A stretch of 64,000 bases of DNA from Gammaproteobacteria bacterium (GTDB lineage: Bacteria; Pseudomonadota; Gammaproteobacteria; Steroidobacterales; GCA-2729495), in the NCBI GenBank assembly GCA_030426355.1, contig JAUHYQ010000004.1, forward strand, positions 248,001 through 312,000, written 5' to 3'. The notes beneath the pieces were generated by a model. It was given only the letters and a program-made list of their open reading frames with translations. It was not told where the DNA came from and ran no database searches. Positions within the stretch are counted from its first letter, which is position 1, and every line of letters starts with the position of its first letter. Position numbers and translations under genes: made by a program. Shown piece after piece: positions 15,464-24,377 of the stretch.

Positions 15464-16897
15464 TTACCGACTTAGCAGATGCCCGACGTCGTCGGCAATG
15501 GCTGTACCGTTGAAGAAATCGGGATTCATTCCGGCAAACAGTTCGACCGGGTTGCGGAATACAAAAGCCTCGAAATCACTATCCGTGATGATGCCCTCTT
15601 CCACCAGCTCGTAGGCTTCGGCCAGAATGGTTGACATGTCGGCCACATCCCAATGGCCGAAGTCGGATGAGAATATGGCTTTCAGCGGTCGGTTGCCGGG
15701 CAAAATACGCCGGTCGAATGCAATAGCATTCATTTTGTCGTCGGCTTCGCAGCCGTAATAGAAATTGGGAACCAGTCGGTCCAGCAGGTCGCTCTCGGTT
15801 TCAATTCCTGCAGCCGCGAAGTCATCAATATTCGCTTCAAAACGGGTTTGATTTGCGGATTTGCCCAGCGGCTTGCCCAGGATATCGCCGCCGTATTGTT
15901 GCAGCAGGCTGTTCAGCAAGTCGGCATCGATACGTTCCGGATTGAGTTGCTGGATGGCGTGCTTGCCTCGCTTTTCCCAGCGCTCCTTCAGATCACAGAC
16001 CAGGCTGCCGCCCCACGCCACACCGCCTTCCAGAAAGGCGAACTTCAGGTTCGGGAAACGGTGGGTGACGCCGCCAAAAAACAGTGCCTTGGCAAAGGCA
16101 TGACCCGCATCACCAAAATGCCCGGTCTGGTTATACATGTAGTTGCTGATAGAGCGGCGCATGCCGATGCCCTGCCCGATGGCATGGGCCGTGACCGGCA
16201 CTTTTAAGTCCATGCATTTTTGCCACACGGGGTCGTAGTCGTACGGGCTGTCGAGAGCCAGCGGATCCACCCAGAAAGCATATTGACTGAGCTCATCGCC
16301 GTGCTCGGTAACGGCCTCAATCGGACGTTTAACCAGGTTCGCGAACATCGGCACTTTTAAATGCAATTCATTAATTGCGTAGTCCAGTTCTTCAATCGCC
16401 TCTTCCGGGGTGTAGCACGGTATGACGGCTGCGGGTGTGAGTCGGGATTCGGTGCCGCGGTATATATCGGCCATCATGACGTTGTGCGCCCGGCACGCCG
16501 CACGCCGTGCATCCGGATCGGTGATTTCCGGTAAAAGAAAACCGATGGTCGGGTACACCACTGCGTAGTCAATGCCCATTTCCGGCAGCCGCTCGTGCAT
16601 GAGACGCGGCAACATGGCCGTTGCCCGGTCAGTTGTGGCCGCCGCCGGTGCGGCCCAGAAAGCAGGCCGGATGGTGCGGTGATAGCGTCGCTCGGTTTCG
16701 CTCAGGTCGTACCAGCTGCCGCTGTTGCGCCCCCGAAAAGCCTTCCAGATCGTATCGGCCATTTCCGGGCCGCCAACCTGTTTCATGTAGTCGGACATGA
16801 CCGGAAAAATCTCGATCATATGCCCGTCCGAATCAATCACCGGGTGGCTAAGTTTTTGGCGGATCTTGGCTGAGGGGGACTCGGTATGGTCAGACAT
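15464..16897 (-). CDS. Amidohydrolase family 2 (metal-dependent TIM-barrel hydrolase or decarboxylase)
   Basis: 477 residues, cytoplasmic. Near residue 20 the segment PVIDSDGHMIEI supplies the Asp and His at the end of strand 1 of the barrel. Later expected metal or catalytic positions are VTAHAIGQG, FLEGGVAWGG and FSSDFGHWDV, the last holding the conserved Asp. This family includes hydrolases and non-oxidative decarboxylases of aromatic acids, and the sequence does not decide which. It lies 12 bp downstream of the cytochrome gene and 5 bp before the lipoprotein gene, so it is in the sulfite dehydrogenase operon, an unusual pairing. A second family member starts at 63415. Confidence 0.75.
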   Translation of the reverse strand: MSDHTESPSAKIRQKLSHPVIDSDGHMIEIFPVMSDYMKQVGGPEMADTIWKAFRGRNSGSWYDLSETERRYHRTIRPAFWAAPAAATTDRATAMLPRLMHERLPEMGIDYAVVYPTIGFLLPEITDPDARRAACRAHNVMMADIYRGTESRLTPAAVIPCYTPEEAIEELDYAINELHLKVPMFANLVKRPIEAVTEHGDELSQYAFWVDPLALDSPYDYDPVWQKCMDLKVPVTAHAIGQGIGMRRSISNYMYNQTGHFGDAGHAFAKALFFGGVTHRFPNLKFAFLEGGVAWGGSLVCDLKERWEKRGKHAIQQLNPERIDADLLNSLLQQYGGDILGKPLGKSANQTRFEANIDDFAAAGIETESDLLDRLVPNFYYGCEADDKMNAIAFDRRILPGNRPLKAIFSSDFGHWDVADMSTILAEAYELVEEGIITDSDFEAFVFRNPVELFAGMNPDFFNGTAIADDVGHLLSR

Positions 16898-16909
16898 GCG
16901 GTATGGGCA

Positions 16910-17278
16910 TCAATTAGGCAACAGGTAAACCGGAAGATTAGCACGGCGTGACGGCTTACCGGGTGGATAGTTATCCGCAAGATAATCCAAAATGGTCGTT
17001 TCTACTTCAGCTGGAAGTTGCCACAGGCCCTGAGTTTTTTGCATCCAGCGAATCATCGACTCCCACGTCTCCCTGTCGCCACTTTGAGACGTAATGAATC
17101 GCGCAGAGTGACACCCGGTGCATTGACCTGCAACGAGTTGCCAGCCAGGCGCCATGATCAATCCAGACTGTTGGTCTGTAGGGTATTCAGGTTGTTCGGC
17201 AGCCAAGAGCAGTGTTGTCTGCATCATCACGAGCATTAATGCCGCCAGTCGAAATGGCTTTGCTGCATGCCCACTCAT
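16910..17278 (-). CDS. Periplasmic c-type cytochrome, likely sulfite dehydrogenase subunit B
   Basis: 122 residues. A signal peptide (LAALMLVMMQTTLLLAAEQ) is followed by one haem site CTGCH near residue 54. A likely axial Met is in WESMIRWMQKTQG, about 27-30 residues later. Its size and position right after a molybdopterin sulfite oxidase gene (14-bp gap) match SorB-type or SoxD-like electron acceptors, which pass electrons from sulfite oxidation to the respiratory chain. It acts in the periplasm. Confidence 0.7.
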   Translation of the reverse strand: MSGHAAKPFRLAALMLVMMQTTLLLAAEQPEYPTDQQSGLIMAPGWQLVAGQCTGCHSARFITSQSGDRETWESMIRWMQKTQGLWQLPAEVETTILDYLADNYPPGKPSRRANLPVYLLPN

Positions 17279-17292
17279 GGTGCCATGCCTGT

Positions 17293-18627
17293 TCAGGCAA
17301 CCTGCACGGCAATGCGATGGCAGGCATTATTTAAATAACCTTTGGGGTTCCAACCGGGCAAAATCGTCGGTTGTGCCTTGCCGTTGCTGTCGGTGGCACG
17401 TGCCCAGACTTCATAGTAGCCCGGCTGAGGAAACTTCAGCTGCGCAGACCACGATTGCCAGGCAAGGCGATTGACCGGTGCCCGCAGTTTTGCGGGCTGC
17501 CACGACGCTCCAAAATTGATCGAGACTTCCATTTTTGCTACTTCCAGATCGCCCGCCCACGCCTTGCCGCGAAATTCGAATACCTCTTTCAGAGCATGTG
17601 TGATGCCGCTTTTAGGAAAGGTGATCAGCGACTTCACAGGCATTGATTCAATAATGCACATCGCCTCATCGGCTACTTCAGTGCCTGGGGCAACGGGTTC
17701 ACAGGGAATGCGGTAAGACTGACCGGTCATTTTCTGACCGTCGTGGATCCGGTCGCGAATGACAATTTTTCTGAGCCACTTGCCGCTGGTCGAAGCCGGC
17801 CATCCACCGGTAATTAATCGCAGTGGATAGCCGTTTTGATACGGAATGTCCTCGCCGTTAAAACCCCAGGCAATCAGCGATTCGTCTTCCATCGCTTTGG
17901 CGATGGGCACGCCACGGGAAATAGTATCTTTAGTCGGGTCGCCGCTTAAATGCTGATCGGCACCGTAATAGCCGATATACACTGCATTGTCCTTTACGCC
18001 ACACGCGTCCAGCACGTCTCGTAATCGAACCCCGGTCCACTTGGCGCAGCCAACTGCACCGGTCGACCACTGGTTGCCTTTCGCTGGCGGGTTGAACTCA
18101 CCGCGACCGTTGCCCCCACATTCCAATGTTACGGCATACGTATGTTCTTTAAATTTCGATTTTAGTTCTGCGAGCGTGAAAGTCCGCGGATTGCCACAGG
18201 CTTCACCGGCAATTTCCAATTGCCAGTTATTGCTGTCACCCATGCTGGCTAAAGCCGGTGGTATTCCGTTATTCCGAACGAAAAAATATTTCGCGGGAGT
18301 GAAGTCATCATCCAGTAAATGCGCGGGTGTCTCGGCATTAATGGGGCGATCATTCAGGACTCTAAGCCCCTCTTTGCCCTCTATGATAAATGGCTCAGGT
18401 TCTGCGGCGAATGCGGCCGGAATGAGCCCGGCGGGCATGAATCGGGCAAAGGGAATGAACCCGCCCAGTGCGGCAGACATCGCGACCAGACCGGATTTCT
18501 TTAAGAACCCCCGCCTTGAGCTGGCATCGGTCTCGCGTCCCCACAGCAGTTTATCGGCAGCAATGGGGTCTTCCGCATACAGTTCATGAATGCCAATATT
18601 CCTGTGTTTTTTGTTTCTCTTGTTCAT
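17293..18627 (-). CDS. Tat-exported molybdopterin sulfite oxidase/dehydrogenase (SorA/SoxC type)
   Basis: 444 residues. A twin-arginine signal (SSRRGFLKKSG at ~37, then a hydrophobic stretch) sends the folded enzyme to the periplasm. The molybdenum-ligating cysteine is C170 in LECGGNGRGEF. Other oxidoreductase segments are GVRLRDVL, YPLRLITGGWP and the C-terminal dimerisation domain (~330-440, VEVSINFGASW-like). It oxidises sulfite to sulfate and should pass electrons to the cytochrome encoded next. The ATG at 18627 is the third of three 14-bp repeats that each contain ATGAAC. No strong ribosome site stands directly before it. Confidence 0.8.
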   Translation of the reverse strand: MNKRNKKHRNIGIHELYAEDPIAADKLLWGRETDASSRRGFLKKSGLVAMSAALGGFIPFARFMPAGLIPAAFAAEPEPFIIEGKEGLRVLNDRPINAETPAHLLDDDFTPAKYFFVRNNGIPPALASMGDSNNWQLEIAGEACGNPRTFTLAELKSKFKEHTYAVTLECGGNGRGEFNPPAKGNQWSTGAVGCAKWTGVRLRDVLDACGVKDNAVYIGYYGADQHLSGDPTKDTISRGVPIAKAMEDESLIAWGFNGEDIPYQNGYPLRLITGGWPASTSGKWLRKIVIRDRIHDGQKMTGQSYRIPCEPVAPGTEVADEAMCIIESMPVKSLITFPKSGITHALKEVFEFRGKAWAGDLEVAKMEVSINFGASWQPAKLRAPVNRLAWQSWSAQLKFPQPGYYEVWARATDSNGKAQPTILPGWNPKGYLNNACHRIAVQVA

Positions 18628-18663
18628 GGCAATACGTTCATGGCAATTCGTTCATCACAATTC
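18622..18663 (-). repeat. Three tandem 14-bp units at the start of the sulfite dehydrogenase gene, forming two coupled mini-ORFs
   Basis: The units (forward) are GTTCATGGCAATAC, GTTCATGGCAATTC and GTTCATCACAATTC. On the minus strand each carries ATGAAC. The first two ATGs open five-codon frames, MNELP (18655-18638) and MNVLP (18641-18624), whose TGA overlaps the next ATG as ATGA. The chain ends at the real start at 18627. A GGAGGAGG lies about 30 bases upstream of the first ATG. Confidence 0.6.
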
Positions 18664-18756
18664 AGCGATCCGTTAATTTCGCCTCCTCCGGGACATTGGC
18701 CTGGAAAGGTGACAGTAATAATTTGTATCACGATCCGCCGTATTACTGCGACCGCC

Positions 18757-19854
18757 TCAATCCAGCGACTTCCGGAAGCGCCAGGTGGCCAGGGTCATCA
18801 TCACGACAAAGAAGATTGCCAGTGGCCAAAGCTCCGATGTTAGTGATGACAGCTCAGCCTGTTTTAGCACAATGCCCCTGACCATGCGTAAAAAATGCGT
18901 CAGCGGAAGGATCTCGGCAAACCACTGCACCGTTCGGGGCATGCCTTCGAACGGGAACATAAAACCGGACAACAGCATCTGCGGCAGGAATGTCATAAAC
19001 GTCAGCTGCATGGCCTGAAACTGATTTTGTGCGACGGTGGATATCCACAGCCCCAGCGTCAGGATGCTTACGATATAAAGCCCTGAGGCGATGTAGAAGT
19101 CTGTCAGTGAGCCTCTAATTGGCAAGTTAAAAATCAGTGTGCCCAGTATCAGAATCAGGCTGATCTGCACAAAGCCTATCAACACGTACGGAATGATCTT
19201 ACCGGTCATGAGCTCCAGCGACGTAACCGGTGTTGTGATCAGCAGTTCGAGATTGCCGCGTTCCCGTTCGCGCACGATGGCCGTGGCGGTAAACAGCACC
19301 ATGGTCAGCGAAAGAATCACACCGGTTAGTCCGGGAACAATGAACACGGCCGTGCGGCGCTCGGGATTGTATAAAGCGCGAAATTCAAAAATACCGCTGT
19401 CACGCATCTGGCTTATCGGTGTCAGCGTCAGGCCGGACAAACCACGCGCGGTACCGAGAATCTGCGGATCGCTGTCGTCCACCAACAACTGTGCATAGGG
19501 TGCCCGGCCTCGTGCAATGCGTTCGTCGAAATCCGCAGGTATGTAGATGCCGAGCGACACATCACCTGAGCGAATCAGTTGCTCGATTTCCCACGGACTG
19601 TTCGCTGGCACGAGGTTATCGATGACCTGCGTGGCGCGAGCATCCGCTATCAGTGCGCGCGAAGCTGCCGTGTTCGCTTCGTCCACAACCGCGGCGCTCA
19701 AGCCACGGACGTCGGTATTAATCGCGAAACCGAACAGCAGCGTCAGTACGATCGGAATGCCCGCGATCATGCCGCCGGTCAATCGATCCCGTCTAAGGTG
19801 GCTGAATTCCTTGCGAGCAATGGCCGCCACGCGTTGCCACGAAAACCAGCTCAC
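18757..19854 (-). CDS. ABC-2 type exporter permease
   Basis: 365 residues. One membrane helix lies near the N-terminus (GIPIVLTLLFGFAINTDVRG), a large periplasmic region spans ~45-170, and a C-terminal block of five helices follows (ILSLTMVLFTATAIV, YVLIGFVQISLILILG, FMTFLPQMLLSGFMFP, LWPLAIFFVVMMTLATW). The ABC-2 signature around RERERGNLELLITTPV is clear. It is the membrane part of a YbhFGSR-like exporter. Its ATG overlaps the ATPase stop by 4 bp. Only one permease gene is present, so it should act as a homodimer. Confidence 0.85.
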   Translation of the reverse strand: MSWFSWQRVAAIARKEFSHLRRDRLTGGMIAGIPIVLTLLFGFAINTDVRGLSAAVVDEANTAASRALIADARATQVIDNLVPANSPWEIEQLIRSGDVSLGIYIPADFDERIARGRAPYAQLLVDDSDPQILGTARGLSGLTLTPISQMRDSGIFEFRALYNPERRTAVFIVPGLTGVILSLTMVLFTATAIVRERERGNLELLITTPVTSLELMTGKIIPYVLIGFVQISLILILGTLIFNLPIRGSLTDFYIASGLYIVSILTLGLWISTVAQNQFQAMQLTFMTFLPQMLLSGFMFPFEGMPRTVQWFAEILPLTHFLRMVRGIVLKQAELSSLTSELWPLAIFFVVMMTLATWRFRKSLD

Positions 19855-20801
19855 GTTGCAAGGCCCGGTCGGATATCCCGCGTCGCCATCACGAAAACGT
19901 CTTCCAGATTTGGATCGATTTTGCGCAGCTGCCCTTGCAATCCGGCGCTGCCGAGGATATTGCCCACGTAGTCCAGCGGTTGCGCGCGATTCTGATCAAC
20001 CAGCGCGTGCAGCTTCGTACCGAGATGGGCCACGTCAAAAATATCCGTCGCCTCCAGCAGTGCTTTTCGTGCCGCTCGGGTGATTGATGCATCGGCTTCA
20101 ATCTCGATTACCGTTGCCGGTATGTCTTGCAACAATTGCGGTGGCGAGCCCTCCGCGACCAAGGCGCCCTTGTCCAGTATCGCCAGGGCGTGACAGCGTT
20201 CCGCCTCGTCCATGAAATGGGTTGACACCAAGATCGTTGTGCCGTGATCAACCATTTCGAACAAGAACTCCCAGAACTCACGCCTGCTCTCCGGATCGAC
20301 GGCACTGGTCGGTTCATCCAGAAACAGCAATTCGGGTTCATGCAATGTGGCGGCTGCAAGCGCCAGCCGCTGTTTCTGGCCGCCGCTTAAGGTGCCCGCC
20401 AACTGGCCTTGTCGTTCGGCCAGCGAGAAGCGTTCCATCTGCTGGTCGATTCTTGTGCGGGCAGCCGTCTTGCCAAGGCCGTGTATCTGGGCCATGAATT
20501 TCAGATTGGCTGCCACACTCAGGTCGGTATAGAGCGAAAACTTTTGCGTCATATAACCGATCTTGCGTTTGACGCTCTCGGGATCCGCGAGCACGTCGAT
20601 ACCGAGCACCGTCGCGTCACCTTCGGTCGGCGTCAGCAGCCCGCAAAGCATGCGAATTGTCGTCGATTTGCCACTCCCGTTTGGGCCCAGAAAGCCGTAT
20701 ATGCAGCCGGCGGGAATGTTTAGATTCAGTTCATCTACGGCCGTCAGATTGCCGAAGCGGCGAGTCAGTGCATGGGTATGGACAGCAACGCCATCGTTCA
20801 C
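19851..20801 (-). CDS. ABC transporter ATP-binding protein
   Basis: 316 residues. The nucleotide-binding domain has Walker A GPNGSGKSTTI (~40), the Q-loop (MTQKFSLYTDL), signature LSGGQKQRLALA (~140), Walker B LLFLDEPTSAVDP and the H-loop STHFMDEAERC. A ~90-residue C-terminal extension resembles the drug-exporter class (YbhF-like), though with only one ABC domain. It hydrolyses ATP in the cytoplasm to power the permease encoded next. It overlaps both neighbours by 4 bp (ATGA), so all three subunits are made as a unit. Confidence 0.9.
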   Translation of the reverse strand: MNDGVAVHTHALTRRFGNLTAVDELNLNIPAGCIYGFLGPNGSGKSTTIRMLCGLLTPTEGDATVLGIDVLADPESVKRKIGYMTQKFSLYTDLSVAANLKFMAQIHGLGKTAARTRIDQQMERFSLAERQGQLAGTLSGGQKQRLALAAATLHEPELLFLDEPTSAVDPESRREFWEFLFEMVDHGTTILVSTHFMDEAERCHALAILDKGALVAEGSPPQLLQDIPATVIEIEADASITRAARKALLEATDIFDVAHLGTKLHALVDQNRAQPLDYVGNILGSAGLQGQLRKIDPNLEDVFVMATRDIRPGLAT

Positions 20802-21751
20802 GGATCAATTCCAGGGAAGCTTACTTCAGTCGGCACACCAACGGGCAGATCATCATCCTCGGAAACCACATCAACTTCGGCGAGATAACTCAGTCGCGAA
20901 CGGTCATGCTGGTTTAGAGCGAAGTATGGTGTAAATGCCGCATCGGCCGAAATCCACCTTAGCTTCCCGCCCAGCGGACCGGCGCGCCCGTCGATCCATA
21001 TGTCGGCATCATCGCCGACGGCCAGTTGGGTGCGCAGCGGCTCAGAAACATGAACTCTGGCGTAGGTGCGCCCACTGGCCAAAAGCACGGCGACGGTGGC
21101 ACCGGCTTGCGGCCGCTCGCCGATCTTGTACGGCAGCGCCTCAATACTGCCGACAACCGGAGCGCGAATGCTGGAACGAGCCAGCGCAACCTCGAGGTCT
21201 GCAACGTTGGCCGCGGCGGCGGCATGCCGCGCACGCGCCTGATCGATGGTCTCGGATCGTGTGCCTTCTAACAATTCATTGAGAGCGGCTTTGGCTTCGT
21301 TCTCTTTCGCCCGCGCCTCATCGTATTTGCCCTGCGAAAGATCAAGAGAATTCTGCGACACCAGGTTTCTTTCCGCCAATTCGAGATCGCGATCCAACTC
21401 GAAACGTGCGGTGCGTTTATTGCTTGTGGCGGCTTGTAAGCGGGCACGTGCTTGTGAAATTTGCTGGGCGCGCGGACCGGCTTCAGCTTCGCTTAGCGCC
21501 GAGAGTGCTGCCGCTTCGTCCGCCCTGGCCTTAACCAAAGCGATTTCGGCTCGCGTCATGTCTTGCTGAACGAGAATGTCACCGACCGCCACCCTGTCGC
21601 CCTCGCGAACCAGCACACGGGTGATCGGCTCGTTAGAATCGGCAACCAGTTGAATGCGATCGCGCTCAAGGGTGCCCAGCGAGCGGACATCGCTGATGTC
21701 ATCACAGCCAACAAGTGCAATGGCCAGCGCAATTACAACAATTCGATTCAC
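20798..21751 (-). CDS. HlyD-family periplasmic adaptor (membrane fusion) lipoprotein
   Basis: 317 residues, first gene of the exporter operon. The lipobox LAIALVGC at ~8-15 suggests a lipid-anchored adaptor. Next come a lipoyl half-motif (VREGDRVAVGDILVQQD), a long coiled-coil hairpin of Ala/Glu/Arg-rich helices (~65-180), the second lipoyl half (RAPVVGSIEALPYKIGE) and a beta-barrel domain. It bridges the inner-membrane permease to an outer-membrane channel, probably TolC-like and encoded elsewhere. Substrate unknown. Confidence 0.85.
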   Translation of the reverse strand: MNRIVVIALAIALVGCDDISDVRSLGTLERDRIQLVADSNEPITRVLVREGDRVAVGDILVQQDMTRAEIALVKARADEAAALSALSEAEAGPRAQQISQARARLQAATSNKRTARFELDRDLELAERNLVSQNSLDLSQGKYDEARAKENEAKAALNELLEGTRSETIDQARARHAAAAANVADLEVALARSSIRAPVVGSIEALPYKIGERPQAGATVAVLLASGRTYARVHVSEPLRTQLAVGDDADIWIDGRAGPLGGKLRWISADAAFTPYFALNQHDRSRLSYLAEVDVVSEDDDLPVGVPTEVSFPGIDP

Positions 21752-21999
21752 GATAGGTCTCTCACTGTTGATTGAACGGCATAAAGACCCACGTTGCTGC
21801 GGCCACCAAAAGACTTTTTATGGAACTCTGCCCGTTCAGCACAATTCTTACAAAATTGACCCAGTCTAAATATCTGTGTCATGCGAATTTGCTGCGGTTC
21901 CGTTCAATTGAGGTAATGATTAATGTAAACGGTATCAGCTATAATCCTCCAGCGCACTATTGGTGCGATTTTTTTTATGCTATCAAAAGGATGCTTTTT

Positions 22000-22374
22000 A
22001 TGAAGGCAAATAGGAGTATTTTAGGGGGGCTAATTGCCACGAGTTTAATTGCTGCGAGTGGTTGCGCCACGATCCTGAATGACGAAAATCAGAGTATCAA
22101 TGTCACATCATCAACGGGTGAGTCGTTTAACTTTTCGGTGGATGGGCAGTCGTACGAAGGTCCGACTATTGTCTCAATCAAGCGTGCAAAAGCTGACAAG
22201 TTTATTGTTTCTGAAACCGATGGCTGCAATAAGCAAACGCTCGTTCCTGCCAAGGTTGATAGCAAGTTCTGGATCAACATTCTGACTGGCGGTGTATTTG
22301 GTTCCACAACTGATTACTCGACTGAAGAGATGTGGGCATATGACACGTCCGTCGTGGTCAGCTGTAAAAATTAG
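22000..22374 (+). CDS. Small lipoprotein
   Basis: 124 residues from the ATG at 22000, chosen because an AAAGG lies 9 bases upstream; the ATG at 21991 overlaps it. The lipobox LIAASGC predicts a lipid-modified Cys near residue 20, followed by ATILNDENQSINVTSSTG and a beta-strand domain. A WINILTGGVFGSTTDY segment near residue 90 resembles the glycine-rich hydrophobic patch of PEGA-like lipoproteins and adjacent small outer-membrane proteins. Two further cysteines could pair. It overlaps the next gene by 35 bp if that gene starts at 22340. Function unknown. Confidence 0.65.
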   Translation: MKANRSILGGLIATSLIAASGCATILNDENQSINVTSSTGESFNFSVDGQSYEGPTIVSIKRAKADKFIVSETDGCNKQTLVPAKVDSKFWINILTGGVFGSTTDYSTEEMWAYDTSVVVSCKN

Positions 22375-24217
22375 CCGTTTAGCTGCAATACAAAAAAAGG
22401 GAAGCGTCGTTGCTTCCCTTTTTTTGTGTCCGTTTGTGGCCTGGTCCCAGCCTTTGGAACTACCTGAATTACTGGCGCGGGCAGTGGAGCTTAAGTTAGC
22501 AAATCAGCCAACCTGGCAGGCGCTGACCCATAGTCAGGGGGATAAAACTCTACTTGGATCAAGTTCTATCATTCTAAGTGGGGACGAATTCGACCCAGAA
22601 CGCGAGCTTACGGAAACCGTTGTATTACTTTTTAGCGATAGCCGAAACCCAAGGCAATGTGGATTTCCGGCGCGCAACGCATGGCTTGCTCAGCAATTGG
22701 ATATACCGCCTGCATCGCTTGAGCATTGTGAAGACTTGCAGGAATTTCTGCGGAAAGCGCCGGCTGACGATATATCACTGGTATATGCGTCGGAAAACAT
22801 CAGTCAGCCATCAAGTATGATGGGCCACATTCTGGTAAAGATCAGCGGCGATGACGCAACAGGCCAATATCGTGAGCATGCAGTCTCCTTTTTTACCGAT
22901 GTCAACGGCATCAATTTTCCAAAAATTATTTATGACAGCGTGATTGCCGGCAAACGAGGTTACTTCGCACTGACACCATACGGGGAAAAGGCACGGGCAT
23001 ATCTCGCTAACGAGCAAAGGAATATCTGGGAATACAATTTATCGTTGGGGCAAACAGAGCGGGAGTTGGTCCGATTGCATATTTGGGAGCTGAAAGACGC
23101 CAATCCCAGCTACTATTTTGATTCCTACAATTGTGCAACGTTAACCCATTTCCTTGTTGCTATTGCCGCTCCGGGAATGCTGAAACGTTCCAGCTACCTT
23201 ATGAGCCCGTTGGACGTTGTCAAGAACGTGCAAAGCCAGGGTGTTATCGATGAAGTGATCGTCACCCCTTCTAATAAGTCGCAGATACGCATGATCTCGG
23301 CGGAGCTCCCGGATAATATTAACCGTGCGATAAAATCATCAGTCCAAAACGGGCAAGTTGAGTTATTGCCTCACGTGGAGTCAGCTAAACAGCAGTTCCT
23401 TATTGAAAGTCTGGCAAGTTCGTATAATGAATTTCTGTTTGAGCGTGCAGAAATTGAATCATCTCGTTGGCAGGCATATCAGACCCGGTTGGACTCTATG
23501 GGTACGGGGCGTCAAGAGGACTATGCGCTCGATTTGTCCGGATATAAAAACCCGCTAAAAGCTCCAAAGGATGGGCAGCTTTATATTGGCATCGAGCATC
23601 TGGTGTCGGGAACATACCTGAAAATTGGCGGGCTGCCCATCTCGCATACATTGATTGACGATAATCAGCAGTTTTTTAGCGAGACAGAGTTACGAGTCGG
23701 CGACCTCTCGGTGCTTATTGGTTTGGAAGACGGCGATATCGAACTTAATGAGTTGCAAATATATTCCGCTGAGTCATACCTGCCCTTGAATTACTATACC
23801 GGCGGCCTGTCAGGTAAATTTCGGTTCGGCATTGAACAGCAGTTCGATGCCAATTTGAATCGACGAACAGCTGGTAACGTTGCTGGTGCCTTGGGGTATA
23901 CCTATGAGCCCTTAAGGCAGGTGGCGCTGTTCGCTGTCGTAAATGCCGGCTTAGGCTACGTCCGGGATGATCACGCGTATTTGTATGCCGGCCCGGAGGT
24001 TGGAATGATTGTTAATGAAAAATTTAACATGAAGACCGTTTTTCGCCTCAGCAAGACCTTCAATCAGGTGAACTCGAGCGGAAACTACGTCCGCTTTGCC
24101 ATGGACCATGCTGTGAGAATAAACGATACATATACGCTTACCGGCAACCTGAACTATCTTAGCGGTAACGATCGGGATGATCTTGAACTGGGAGTGACTC
24201 TGAAGTATCTGTTCTAG
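22340..24217 (+). CDS. DUF4105 periplasmic protein with C-terminal beta-barrel-like domain
   Basis: 625 residues from the ATG at 22340 (weak GAAG upstream). The signal peptide would be VVASLFLCPFVAWSQP, with a long basic N-region. Residues ~120-330 form the DUF4105 (Lnb N-terminal periplasmic) domain: LVYASENISQPSSMMGHILV and YYFDSYNCATLTHFLVA, with conserved Ser, His and Cys that suggest a papain-like hydrolase. Residues ~400-625 are amphipathic strands ending LELGVTLKYLF, like an outer-membrane barrel. A perfect terminator hairpin sits inside the signal-peptide codons. Starts downstream of it exist only as TTG or GTG without ribosome sites. Confidence 0.7.
   Translation: MTRPSWSAVKISRLAAIQKKGSVVASLFLCPFVAWSQPLELPELLARAVELKLANQPTWQALTHSQGDKTLLGSSSIILSGDEFDPERELTETVVLLFSDSRNPRQCGFPARNAWLAQQLDIPPASLEHCEDLQEFLRKAPADDISLVYASENISQPSSMMGHILVKISGDDATGQYREHAVSFFTDVNGINFPKIIYDSVIAGKRGYFALTPYGEKARAYLANEQRNIWEYNLSLGQTERELVRLHIWELKDANPSYYFDSYNCATLTHFLVAIAAPGMLKRSSYLMSPLDVVKNVQSQGVIDEVIVTPSNKSQIRMISAELPDNINRAIKSSVQNGQVELLPHVESAKQQFLIESLASSYNEFLFERAEIESSRWQAYQTRLDSMGTGRQEDYALDLSGYKNPLKAPKDGQLYIGIEHLVSGTYLKIGGLPISHTLIDDNQQFFSETELRVGDLSVLIGLEDGDIELNELQIYSAESYLPLNYYTGGLSGKFRFGIEQQFDANLNRRTAGNVAGALGYTYEPLRQVALFAVVNAGLGYVRDDHAYLYAGPEVGMIVNEKFNMKTVFRLSKTFNQVNSSGNYVRFAMDHAVRINDTYTLTGNLNYLSGNDRDDLELGVTLKYLF
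22392..22425 (+). terminator. Perfect terminator hairpin inside the DUF4105 signal-peptide codons
   Basis: A 14-bp perfect stem (22392-22405 with 22412-22425, loop GTCGTT) has an A7 run before and a T7 run after, so it can work in both directions. It is 17 bp past the lipoprotein stop but falls within the reading frame of the next gene. It could end lipoprotein transcripts and throttle expression of the downstream gene. Confidence 0.75.
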
Positions 24218-24238
24218 AATCGCTGCCTATGCGCTAAA

Positions 24239-24312
24239 TGGAGGCTAGGGTCGGAATCGAACCGGCGTACACGGAGTTGCAGTCCGCTGCATAACCACTC
24301 TGCCACCTAGCC
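24239..24312 (-). tRNA. cysT: tRNA-Cys(GCA)
   Basis: On the minus strand: acceptor GGCTAGG/CCTAGCC, discriminator T, encoded CCA; anticodon stem CGGA/TCCG with loop containing GCA; D-arm with GGTTATGC; T-arm GCCGG-TTCGATT-CCGAC with one mismatch. It follows tRNA-Gly in the same direction, as cysT follows glyW in enterobacteria. Confidence 0.93.
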
Positions 24313-24377
24313 TCGGTGGTCGGTATACCGGGCGCGACTTTAGCACAGGCGCCTATGCCTGAGTACCAAGCCTGCGC

